Origin: JAXDBV01 sp034678415
GTDB lineage: Bacteria; Bacteroidota; Bacteroidia; Bacteroidales; VadinHA17
DNA: 18,527 nt
Assembly: GCA_034678415.1 (NCBI GenBank)
Contig: JAXDBV010000252.1
Span: 1-18,527, forward strand
Direction: 5' to 3'
Positions 1 to 6,777 of this stretch are shown one piece after another. Made by a program: the position numbers and the translations under genes. Each line of letters begins with the position of its first letter. Position 1 is the first letter of the stretch. The notes under the pieces were generated by a model. That model was not told where the DNA came from. It saw nothing but the letters and a program-made list of their open reading frames with translations, and ran no database searches.

Positions 1-201
1 ATCATGAAGGTTGTAGGGTCCCCACTGTGACGAGTAGTTTTGGGCGGCAATTGCGGAATAATCGTCGGAAATGTTGGGACTATACGGATCAGCCTCATTA
101 TCAGGCTCATCATCCTTTTTATCCTTACAGGATTGCAGTAAGGCTGCCGCAATCAAGAATGCAGGAATCAGCAATATGATATTAAGCCATCCTTTTTTCA
201 T
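1..201 (-). CDS. Exported lipoprotein, N-terminal fragment; probable GH43 arabinanase (cut by window edge)
   Basis: Only the first 67 codons are visible; the gene runs off the left edge. The start ATG (201-199) lies 8 bp after the GH51 stop, so it is probably co-transcribed with it. The product opens with a basic start (MKKGW), a hydrophobic stretch to about residue 22, and a lipobox LLQSC with Cys25 as the lipidated residue. KDKKDDEPDNE follows. Such acid-rich residues after the Cys are typical of Bacteroidota lipoproteins exported to the cell surface. The visible end (QWGPYNLHD) resembles the region just before the first catalytic Asp of GH43 arabinan-degrading enzymes, where an HDP motif is usual. 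That identity is inferred from a short stretch plus the neighbouring arabinofuranosidase, so the lipoprotein call is firm and the GH43 call tentative. If right, it would be the surface enzyme making oligosaccharides for import. Confidence 0.62.
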   Translation of the reverse strand, partial: MKKGWLNIILLIPAFLIAAALLQSCKDKKDDEPDNEADPYSPNISDDYSAIAAQNYSSQWGPYNLHD

Positions 202-209
202 ATCAGGAT

Positions 210-1769
210 CTAAAGAACTTCAAGCACCACGATGGATTTTGCGGGCATGTCAACGGTGATCATGTTCTTACTGATTTCCGCGCCTCTGAACAGGGCCGGT
301 TTAATGTTTCCCGGGGCATCGAAGGTGTTATGGGTGTTCAGTTCATCGGCCGTAAGGATTCTTCCCGTCACCTGTTTCACTGATGTTCCCCTGATATCCA
401 AGGTGATATTGACATTTTTTACCGGGTCAATGTTCACCAGGGAGATATGGATCGTGCCGTTCGCATCTTTTGATGCGCTGGCGCTGAGGGCCGGCAGCTT
501 TTTCCCTTCCATCTCATAGAACCCGCAGTTGATGTGTAATGGAAGGAGTGTGGCGTCATGGTGAACCTTGTACATCTCAAACACATGGTATGTTGGGGTG
601 AGTATCATCTTCGTGCCGTCAGTAAGGATAAGTGCCTGCAGCACGTTCACTGTCTGTGCGATGTTGGCCATGCGTATGCGGTCGCACCGTTCGTTGAAGT
701 AGTTGAGGGAGAGGGCGGCCACCATGGCATCGCGCAGGGTGTTCTGCTGGTACAGGAAGCCGGGGTTTGTTCCGGGTTCCACATCCCACCATGTACCCCA
801 TTCATCAACCACGAGGGCGATGCGTTTTGCCGGGTCGTACCTGTCCATGATATTGATATGCCTGTCAAGGGCTGTTTCAATGTTAAGGCATCGTTCAAGG
901 GTTTCGAAGTATTCTTTTTCGCCGAAGACGGTTGCCGAGCCTTTCTTTTCCCAGTAGGTAGTATAGTAATGGAGTGAGATACCCCACATAAGGCGGTGTG
1001 GGATATTACGCATGAGTGTTTCCGTCCAATGGTAATCGGTAGAATTGGCACCTCCGGCGATCTTCAGGAGGCGGTTCTCGCCGTAATTTCTGCAGTAGGT
1101 GGCGTATCTCCTGAACTGGTCGGCGTAGTACTCGGCGGTCATATTACCGCCGCAGCCCCAGTTCTCGTTCCCCACCCCCCAGAATTTCACGTTCCATGGC
1201 TTATCGCGGCCGTTCTGTCTACGGAGGTCAGCCATGGGGCTGACGCCATCGAAGTTGACGTATTCCACCCATTTGGACATCTCCTCTATTGAACCGCTGC
1301 CCACATTTCCACAAATGTATGGTTCGGCGTTCAGTTGTTCGCACAGATCGAGGAACTCATGGGTACCGAAGCTGTTATCTTCTGTCACGCCGCCCCAGTG
1401 GGTATTGATCATTTTGGGGCGTTTGTTGCGTGGGCCTATACCATCCATCCAGTGATATTCATCGGCGAAGCAGCCGCCCGGCCAGCGCAGGTTGGGTATC
1501 TGCGTCTTACGTAGCGCCTCGACGATATCATTCCTGATGCCCCGGGTATTGGGAACGGGGGAATCTTCACCCACCCAGTAACCACCATAGATACAGCGAC
1601 CCAGGTGTTCGGAGAAATGGCCGTAGATATGACGGCTGATCACTTCTTTTCCAAGATCGGCACTGATAATGATATTGGCCGCCGGAGTTTCTTTCTCTGT
1701 CCGGGCAAAGCCCGCTGTAACCAGGGCAGATAACAATATCATCCCCGGTACGATTCCAATGTGTTTCAT
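210..1769 (-). CDS. GH51 alpha-L-arabinofuranosidase, periplasmic
   Basis: Retaining exo-glycosidase that removes alpha-L-arabinofuranosyl residues from arabinan, arabinoxylan or their oligosaccharides. The 519-residue product has the family's hallmarks: GHFSEHLGRCIYGG near residues 50-63, NLRWPGG at 93-99, GNENWG with the acid/base Glu at 202, and DEWGTWW with the nucleophile Glu at 323. The 121-residue spacing between the two Glu matches well-studied GH51 enzymes. A TIM barrel is followed by a C-terminal beta domain (about 400-519). Length is close to the usual 500 residues, with no extra N-terminal carbohydrate-binding module. Residues 1-22 look like a Sec signal peptide (hydrophobic core, then AGFA before RTEK) without a lipobox Cys, so the enzyme is probably soluble in the periplasm. 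It is the fourth gene of the locus, 168 bp after susD. That gap holds a stem-loop and a palindrome that may set its expression apart from susCD. Confidence 0.93.
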   Translation of the reverse strand: MKHIGIVPGMILLSALVTAGFARTEKETPAANIIISADLGKEVISRHIYGHFSEHLGRCIYGGYWVGEDSPVPNTRGIRNDIVEALRKTQIPNLRWPGGCFADEYHWMDGIGPRNKRPKMINTHWGGVTEDNSFGTHEFLDLCEQLNAEPYICGNVGSGSIEEMSKWVEYVNFDGVSPMADLRRQNGRDKPWNVKFWGVGNENWGCGGNMTAEYYADQFRRYATYCRNYGENRLLKIAGGANSTDYHWTETLMRNIPHRLMWGISLHYYTTYWEKKGSATVFGEKEYFETLERCLNIETALDRHINIMDRYDPAKRIALVVDEWGTWWDVEPGTNPGFLYQQNTLRDAMVAALSLNYFNERCDRIRMANIAQTVNVLQALILTDGTKMILTPTYHVFEMYKVHHDATLLPLHINCGFYEMEGKKLPALSASASKDANGTIHISLVNIDPVKNVNITLDIRGTSVKQVTGRILTADELNTHNTFDAPGNIKPALFRGAEISKNMITVDMPAKSIVVLEVL

Positions 1770-1790
1770 ATTGTTACTATCGGGTTAAAC

Positions 1791-1819
1791 ATTGATATCT
1801 CTAAATTAGGAATATCAAT
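1791..1819. repeat. 29-bp interrupted palindrome upstream of the GH51 gene
   Basis: Outer arms ATTGATAT (1791-1798) and ATATCAAT (1812-1819) are perfect inverted repeats. The inner arms CTAA (1801-1804) and TTAG (1806-1809) are also complementary, and everything is centred on position 1805, so 12 of 14 symmetric pairs match. It ends 21 bp before the GH51 start codon. The shape suits either a dimeric-regulator operator or a small RNA hairpin. Its centre coincides with a promoter -7-like match on the minus strand. Function is inferred. Confidence 0.45.
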
Positions 1820-1830
1820 TGAACAACAAA
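1801..1830 (-). promoter_or_regulatory. Possible internal promoter for GH51 and downstream genes
   Basis: Read on the minus strand, TTTG (1830-1827) is followed after 18 bp by TAATTTAG (1808-1801). This is close to the Bacteroidota consensus TTTG / TAnnTTTG, with one mismatch in the -7 element. Initiation would fall near 1794, giving a leader of about 25 nt before the GH51 ATG. The -7 element sits in the middle of the palindrome at 1791-1819, so a bound regulator would block it. AT-rich intergenic DNA gives such matches by chance, so confidence is low. Confidence 0.3.
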
Positions 1831-1836
1831 ATCTTT

Positions 1837-1904
1837 CCCTGAAAAACCGCTGTTGAACCCTCGCCGGTTATAACAGAGATGGAGGTTCAACAGCGGTGTC
1901 AGGG
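1837..1904 (-). promoter_or_regulatory. Long stem-loop between susD and the GH51 gene (attenuator, terminator or 3'-end stabiliser)
   Basis: A perfect 14-bp inverted repeat (ACCGCTGTTGAACC at 1846-1859, its complement at 1884-1897) is extended, past a small 3-versus-1-nt bulge, by a 6-bp repeat (CCCTGA at 1837-1842, TCAGGG at 1899-1904). This gives a 20-bp stem with a 24-nt loop. In the mRNA it starts 33 nt after the susD stop. The sequence after it on the minus strand (AAAGATTTTGTTGTTC) is U-rich but interrupted, so it is not a textbook intrinsic terminator. Partial termination or protection of the susCD 3' end from exonucleases would both explain it. The structure is directly visible; the role is inferred. 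Confidence 0.6.
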
Positions 1905-1937
1905 GCTTATTAACCTGAACCCGGGAGCCTGCCGGTA

Positions 1938-3482
1938 CTACCAGCCCGGATTGTTTTTATATTTCGGATTCTTATTCAACTCAGCCGGTGGTATCGGGAA
2001 GTACTCTCTTCCTTCAATATAACTCTCGTACTCCGGGTCGTGGGCTTTCAGCTCAGCCAGTTTATCAGGATCGTACAACCAGCCCCAGCGCACGATATCC
2101 TCGAAACGAACCCCTTCAAACGCGAATTCCAGGGCTTTTTCGTGCGACAGCTGGTTGTAAAAGTCTTCCCTGTTCATTGCTGCAATCTGATCTGTTATAT
2201 CCGGCAGATTCACCCTGTTGCGTACCTCCTGGATGTACTGTGCGGCAACATCGGGGTGGCCTAATTCATACTGACATTCTGCATACATCATCAGAACTTC
2301 GGCATAACGCATCACCCGTTCGTTTATCCCTGAGCGCCAATCATACTCATTCGGCAGCGCCGAGGAATATGCATTGGTATATTTTCTGACAAACACTTTA
2401 TTCCACCGTGTAGGATCAAATGCCGATCTGAAAGGTGTTCCGTACATGGTACAGGCGGTAGTATCAAAACTGATGCAGGCGATGATGCGTTCATCCACTT
2501 CCCCGTCGACATTTTTTTCCTTTTTGAATTCCTGGAAGATCCAGTCGGTTGCATCGGCATCGCCAAATCCAAAAGGTGTGGGAGCAAAGGTAATAGCATG
2601 TGCCGAGGTTTTTGACCAGTCGGGAGCAGGCTGGCTCACCCATCCGAGGGTTGTCCCCCCCACATTCCTGTCCATCTGTATCTCGAAGACTGACTCGGCA
2701 TTATTCTCATCCTGCGGTTCGGCGGTAAAGTTGCGGGCATAGTCATCCATAAGTTCATATATCTCTGAATCGATAACCTGGAACAGGTTAGCTGACGCGT
2801 TGGCATAATCTTTATTCATCAGGTATGCTTTCCCCAGGAATGCCAGTGCGGCTCCCTTAGTGGCGCGGCCTTTTTCAGCTTCAGGGTATACTTCCGGAAG
2901 CAGTTGTGCGGCTTCGGCAAAATCATCAAAAATGAGTGCCCACACATCCTCGGGAGGCGCCTGTTCGGGGTACAGATCAGCATCCGTCTCATAGGGACGC
3001 AGTACCAGGGGAATATTTCTGAAGAAGGTTACCAGGTAGTAGTATGAGAATGCTCTCAGGAACAACGCTTCCCCTTTGTATTGTTTTCTCTTGTCTTCGC
3101 TTGTGAATTTAGCTTCATCCACATGCATCAGTACCTGGTTGGCCCTGCAGATGACTCCATAAAAGGATGTCCACGGCCACTGAGCCATGATGGGGTCACC
3201 CGAGAGGTTGAACTTACCGGTGAGACTCAGCACGTTCCAGGGCGACTCACTCCTGGTATCATCCCCTTTCAGGTTGAGGGCGAAAGGAACGAAACGCATC
3301 CAGGTGCCGTCATATAACAAGCCCATGTAGGCGGCGGTGACACCTTTCATGATGTCTTCTTCGGTATTCCAAAAAGTTTCACTTGTCTGCAGGTTAGGAT
3401 TTTTCAACTCTAACCAGTCCTCTGTACACCCTGAAAAAAGCATCAGGGATAAGAGGAATGTAGCGATATATTTTGATTTCAT
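1938..3482 (-). CDS. susD: SusD/RagB-family surface glycan-binding lipoprotein
   Basis: Outer-membrane lipoprotein that caps the SusC-like channel and captures oligosaccharides for import. The 514-residue product begins with a lipoprotein signal ending in LFSGC (lipidated Cys19), followed by acidic TEDWLE. Family features in order are the N-terminal region NPNLQTSETFWNTEEDIMKG (28-47), a TPR-like region with YKGEALFLRAFSYYYLV (about 134-150), ATKGAALAFLGKAYL (208-222), the segment NERVMRYAEVLMMYAECQYE in the C-terminal third, and the terminal IPPAELNKNPKYKNNPGW, a typical SusD ending. Length is normal for the family. It lies 29 bp after susC and is surely co-transcribed. The symbol denotes the family; the substrate is not that of the original starch protein. 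The glycan is inferred to contain arabinose from the enzymes downstream. Confidence 0.95.
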   Translation of the reverse strand: MKSKYIATFLLSLMLFSGCTEDWLELKNPNLQTSETFWNTEEDIMKGVTAAYMGLLYDGTWMRFVPFALNLKGDDTRSESPWNVLSLTGKFNLSGDPIMAQWPWTSFYGVICRANQVLMHVDEAKFTSEDKRKQYKGEALFLRAFSYYYLVTFFRNIPLVLRPYETDADLYPEQAPPEDVWALIFDDFAEAAQLLPEVYPEAEKGRATKGAALAFLGKAYLMNKDYANASANLFQVIDSEIYELMDDYARNFTAEPQDENNAESVFEIQMDRNVGGTTLGWVSQPAPDWSKTSAHAITFAPTPFGFGDADATDWIFQEFKKEKNVDGEVDERIIACISFDTTACTMYGTPFRSAFDPTRWNKVFVRKYTNAYSSALPNEYDWRSGINERVMRYAEVLMMYAECQYELGHPDVAAQYIQEVRNRVNLPDITDQIAAMNREDFYNQLSHEKALEFAFEGVRFEDIVRWGWLYDPDKLAELKAHDPEYESYIEGREYFPIPPAELNKNPKYKNNPGW

Positions 3483-3511
3483 AATCGATAATTACTCTTA
3501 AACGGTTGAAA

Positions 3512-6500
3512 TTAAAAGCTCACTCTTGCCCCGAGCATGAGGGTGCGTGGGGTTGGCAGACCGCCGGCAAAATCAGTAAATACCTTGTTGGCAGCGGCGC
3601 CGTTATCTGTTCCCCGGCTAAACAGCCCGTCGTTGTTAAAATCAGGGTCATAACCTGTATACCCGGTGAAGGTGATGGCATTCTGTGCGGAAGCATAAAT
3701 CCTCAGGGAAGATATTTTCACATGATTGAGGATGCTTTTCGGAATGGTATATCCAACCTCGATATTGGAAATCCTGAGATAATCTCCTTTTTCGAGCCAC
3801 CAGGCGGAAGGCCTGCCGTTATGGTTCGGATCATCGATGATAATCCTGGGCCGGTCGACATCGGGATTCGAAGTGGTCCACCGGTCTAATAAATCCCTGT
3901 GGTAGTTTTCATACCCGGCGCCTGCCCTGACGGCGTTCCCGATGGTATTAACCACCATATTACCGGAGTGTCCGCCAGCGGTAACAGTAAGATCGAAATT
4001 CTTGTAGTTGGCGGAGAAATTAAATCCGAAATACAGCTTTGGTATAGCACTGCCGATGTATTTACGATCTTCGGCCTCTGTTATTTCATTGTCACCGTTC
4101 AGATCCTTGAACTTAAAATCACCGGGGGCGGTTCTCACCTCCTGGTAATATCCGTCAGGGGCGGCATCGTTCAATGCATCGATTTCCGTCTGATCGCGGA
4201 AGATTTTTTCAACAACATACCCGTAAAACTCACCCACTTCGGTACCTACATCGGTACGGCTCCAGTTTCCTTCAATACGGTTGATGCCTTCACCCAGTGA
4301 AAGAACCTCGTTTTTCAATGTTGAGAGGTTGGCACCTGCGCTAAATGTAAAATCACCAATGGTTTTATTATAGTTCACATTAAATTCAAAACCCTGGTTT
4401 TTAACAGAGAGAGCGTTCCTGATTGGAGATTCCCATTCATACCAGCCCAGGTGGGTAGGTGTCGGGATGGTACCCAGCAGGTCGTCCACCTTTTTAATAT
4501 AATATTCTGCGGTCACGAGGAGGCTGTTGTTCAGGAATCCGATATCAATGCCGACGTTGGATGTTTTTGACTGTTCCCATTTAATAGCATTGGATGAGGG
4601 TATGAACTGTGAAGCGCCCTGGATAAGGTTTCCGTTCAATACATAGTGCGCATAGGGGTTTATATATCCCTGAAACCGGTAATCGCCAATGTTCTGGTTT
4701 CCCAGGACGCCATAGCTGGCCCTGAGTTTCAACTGGCTGATCATATCGACCGACGACATGAAAGATTCATTATGTACCTTCCAGGCAAGGGCGATGGAGG
4801 GGAAATTTCCCCACCGGTTATTGGGATTGAATCGGGACGAACCGTCACGGCGAATGGTAGCCGTTAATAAATATTTATCGTTGTAACTAAGTATAGCCCG
4901 GCCGAAGAACGAGATCAGCCTTGACTGGTATTCATCACTTCTGGCATTCGTTATTGCACCGTTACTCAGCTGCTTAAAATAGGGTTTGTCAAATTCTTCC
5001 GCATGGCCATAGGTTCTCTGCATTAATGAGTTTAATGCGCTGTGGCCGGCTAAAGCGGTAATATTCAGTTTACCGAAATCTTTTTTATATGAAAGGGTTT
5101 GTTCCAGGACGCCGGTATAGCCGATGCCCCTGTTATCATCCATTTTTGCGACGGTATTTGAATACCCTGCAAACCAGCCCAGGTAATATTCCGGTTCGAA
5201 ATGATAATCCCTCCAGTCAGTCCGCTCATAACTTACACTGAGTTTATATTTCAGATCGGTGATTATTTCATATTCGCCGTACATGTTACCAATAAGTCTT
5301 GTCCTCTCGGTATCGTTTTCGATGAGGTTGTTCATCCCCACGACATTGGCGGAATAGGCTCCATGGATATCGCCGTCAGCGGCAGAGAAGCCGCTTTCGG
5401 TGGAAGGATCGTAAACCGGCAAGGTAGGTATGGCATCGACGGTATAGAACAGCATTGTACCGGTATGAAGGAAGGTCATCAGGGTTTGGGTTGCATTTGT
5501 TATATGTACGGATTCACCGAAGTTGAATTTGCCAAACTTATGGTCGGAATTCACCGACACGCCATACCGGCTGTATTTTGGTCCTCTTCCTTCCACCGTT
5601 CCTGTCTGATCGAAATAATTGAGATTGACACTGAAGTTTGAGTTCTGGTTCCCACCGCTCAGAGTCAGCGACTGATTATTGATATGTCCTGTTCTGAACA
5701 TTTCATCCTGCCAGTCGGTATCCACATCATCAACAAAATTGGGGTTTGACGGATCATTGGCCGGGAAAATATACAGTCCGGCATATTCAGGATACTGTTT
5801 GGCATTATTTGTTGCCTCATTCACCAGCATTTGATATTCTTCACGGTTGCACATATCAAATCGTTTGGTAATATCCTGCCAGCCATAATACCCGTTATAA
5901 TCCACTTTCATCTGTCCGCTGGTTCCGCGTTTGGTGGTAATGATGACAACGCCGTTGGCAGCCCTGGAACCATAGATAGCCGCGGCGGAAGCATCTTTCA
6001 GTACCTGCACGGATTCAATATTTTCCATTGGAAGGTCGTTAATAGGAGCAAATACGCCATCCACCACATATAAGGGTTCATTATCGGTAAAAGAAGTGAT
6101 ACCCCGGATTTTAACCCTGGGTACAGCTCCCGGATCACCGGTGCTCTGCACCTGTATTCCCGCCACCTGTCCCTGAAGAGCCTTGGTTACATTAGCGCTG
6201 GCAGTATTGGCTAATGTACTCATATCTGCCACTGCAATGGCACCGGTGAGGTCTCCCCTGCGTTGTGTGCCATAACCGATGACCACCAGTTCGTCGAGTG
6301 CCATCGCTTCCTCAACAAGAACAACATCAATGGTTGCCCTGCCATTAATGGGCACCGACTGGGTGGCATACCCGACATATGAAAAAACGAGTGAATTGGT
6401 ACCGGAAGGGGCATTGATGGAATAATTACCGTTACCATCACTGATCGTTCCGATCATTGTCCCCACGACAACAATATTGACACCCGCAAGAGTCTCACCT

Positions 6501-6613
6501 GTCCTGGAATCGGTAACCTTCCCCCGGACAGGAAAATTCTGACCGTACACCGTGCCTGCGAGGAATAGCAGATACAATAACGGTGTAACAGCATGTTTAA
6601 ATAGCCTGTTCAT
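3512..6613 (-). CDS. susC: SusC/RagA-family TonB-dependent outer-membrane oligosaccharide importer
   Basis: Outer-membrane beta-barrel that imports oligosaccharides using TonB/ExbBD energy. The 1033-residue product has a Sec signal peptide (1-24, cleavage likely before Gln25). Next comes a carboxypeptidase-regulatory-like beta-sandwich (about 28-102, with FSYVGYATQSV), the conserved DELVVIGYGTQ (107-117), a TonB plug domain (about 118-230) with LYVVDGV (181-187), and the SusC signature LKDASAAAIYGSRAANGVVI (205-224). A long barrel follows and ends in LMLGARVSF, with the C-terminal aromatic residue needed for barrel assembly. No separate N-terminal signalling domain is present, so control is expected to come from the adjacent hybrid sensor rather than an anti-sigma system. 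It is the first structural gene of the locus, with a 164-bp upstream region that holds a tandem repeat suited to an AraC-type regulator. The symbol denotes the family only. Confidence 0.96.
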   Translation of the reverse strand: MNRLFKHAVTPLLYLLFLAGTVYGQNFPVRGKVTDSRTGETLAGVNIVVVGTMIGTISDGNGNYSINAPSGTNSLVFSYVGYATQSVPINGRATIDVVLVEEAMALDELVVIGYGTQRRGDLTGAIAVADMSTLANTASANVTKALQGQVAGIQVQSTGDPGAVPRVKIRGITSFTDNEPLYVVDGVFAPINDLPMENIESVQVLKDASAAAIYGSRAANGVVIITTKRGTSGQMKVDYNGYYGWQDITKRFDMCNREEYQMLVNEATNNAKQYPEYAGLYIFPANDPSNPNFVDDVDTDWQDEMFRTGHINNQSLTLSGGNQNSNFSVNLNYFDQTGTVEGRGPKYSRYGVSVNSDHKFGKFNFGESVHITNATQTLMTFLHTGTMLFYTVDAIPTLPVYDPSTESGFSAADGDIHGAYSANVVGMNNLIENDTERTRLIGNMYGEYEIITDLKYKLSVSYERTDWRDYHFEPEYYLGWFAGYSNTVAKMDDNRGIGYTGVLEQTLSYKKDFGKLNITALAGHSALNSLMQRTYGHAEEFDKPYFKQLSNGAITNARSDEYQSRLISFFGRAILSYNDKYLLTATIRRDGSSRFNPNNRWGNFPSIALAWKVHNESFMSSVDMISQLKLRASYGVLGNQNIGDYRFQGYINPYAHYVLNGNLIQGASQFIPSSNAIKWEQSKTSNVGIDIGFLNNSLLVTAEYYIKKVDDLLGTIPTPTHLGWYEWESPIRNALSVKNQGFEFNVNYNKTIGDFTFSAGANLSTLKNEVLSLGEGINRIEGNWSRTDVGTEVGEFYGYVVEKIFRDQTEIDALNDAAPDGYYQEVRTAPGDFKFKDLNGDNEITEAEDRKYIGSAIPKLYFGFNFSANYKNFDLTVTAGGHSGNMVVNTIGNAVRAGAGYENYHRDLLDRWTTSNPDVDRPRIIIDDPNHNGRPSAWWLEKGDYLRISNIEVGYTIPKSILNHVKISSLRIYASAQNAITFTGYTGYDPDFNNDGLFSRGTDNGAAANKVFTDFAGGLPTPRTLMLGARVSF

Positions 6614-6654
6614 TTTTTGTTTTATAGGTTAATAATAAGGAAGAAAAGTCTGCT

Positions 6655-6662
6655 TAAAATTA
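6655..6662 (-). promoter_or_regulatory. Candidate -7 element of the susC promoter
   Basis: On the minus strand TAATTTTA matches TAnnTTTG except for the last base. It would place initiation near 6648 and a leader of about 35 nt. There is no TTTG at the expected -33 position (about 6681-6685). That position instead falls inside the proximal half of the tandem repeat, the arrangement expected of an activator-dependent promoter. This is pattern matching only. Confidence 0.3.
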
Positions 6663-6680
6663 AGGCATCGGTAAAGGAAG

Positions 6681-6722
6681 GAGGTGGACAAATTTGTAAA
6701 TGAGGTGGACTAATGTTTACAT
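6681..6722 (-). promoter_or_regulatory. Tandem 21-bp direct repeat: putative operator for the hybrid two-component regulator
   Basis: Two head-to-tail units (6681-6701 and 6702-6722) share 17 of 21 bases, including nine identical bases, GTCCACCTC on the minus strand (GAGGTGGAC at 6681-6689 and 6702-6710 on the plus strand). The period of 21 bp is two helical turns, so both half-sites face the same side of the helix, as expected for a dimer of AraC-type DNA-binding domains. The pair ends 67 bp before the susC ATG and directly follows the regulator gene. I saw no third copy in the window. The repeat is visible; binding by the neighbouring regulator is inferred. Confidence 0.55.
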
Positions 6723-6777
6723 TACAGACATTGCGGGGATGCCGGGGAAAAGGGCAAAATATTCAATACCAGGATAT

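Noticed and set aside
558..977. Plus-strand 139-codon frame inside the GH51 gene
   Set aside because: Antisense to the catalytic region of a well-conserved enzyme, with no recognisable domain.
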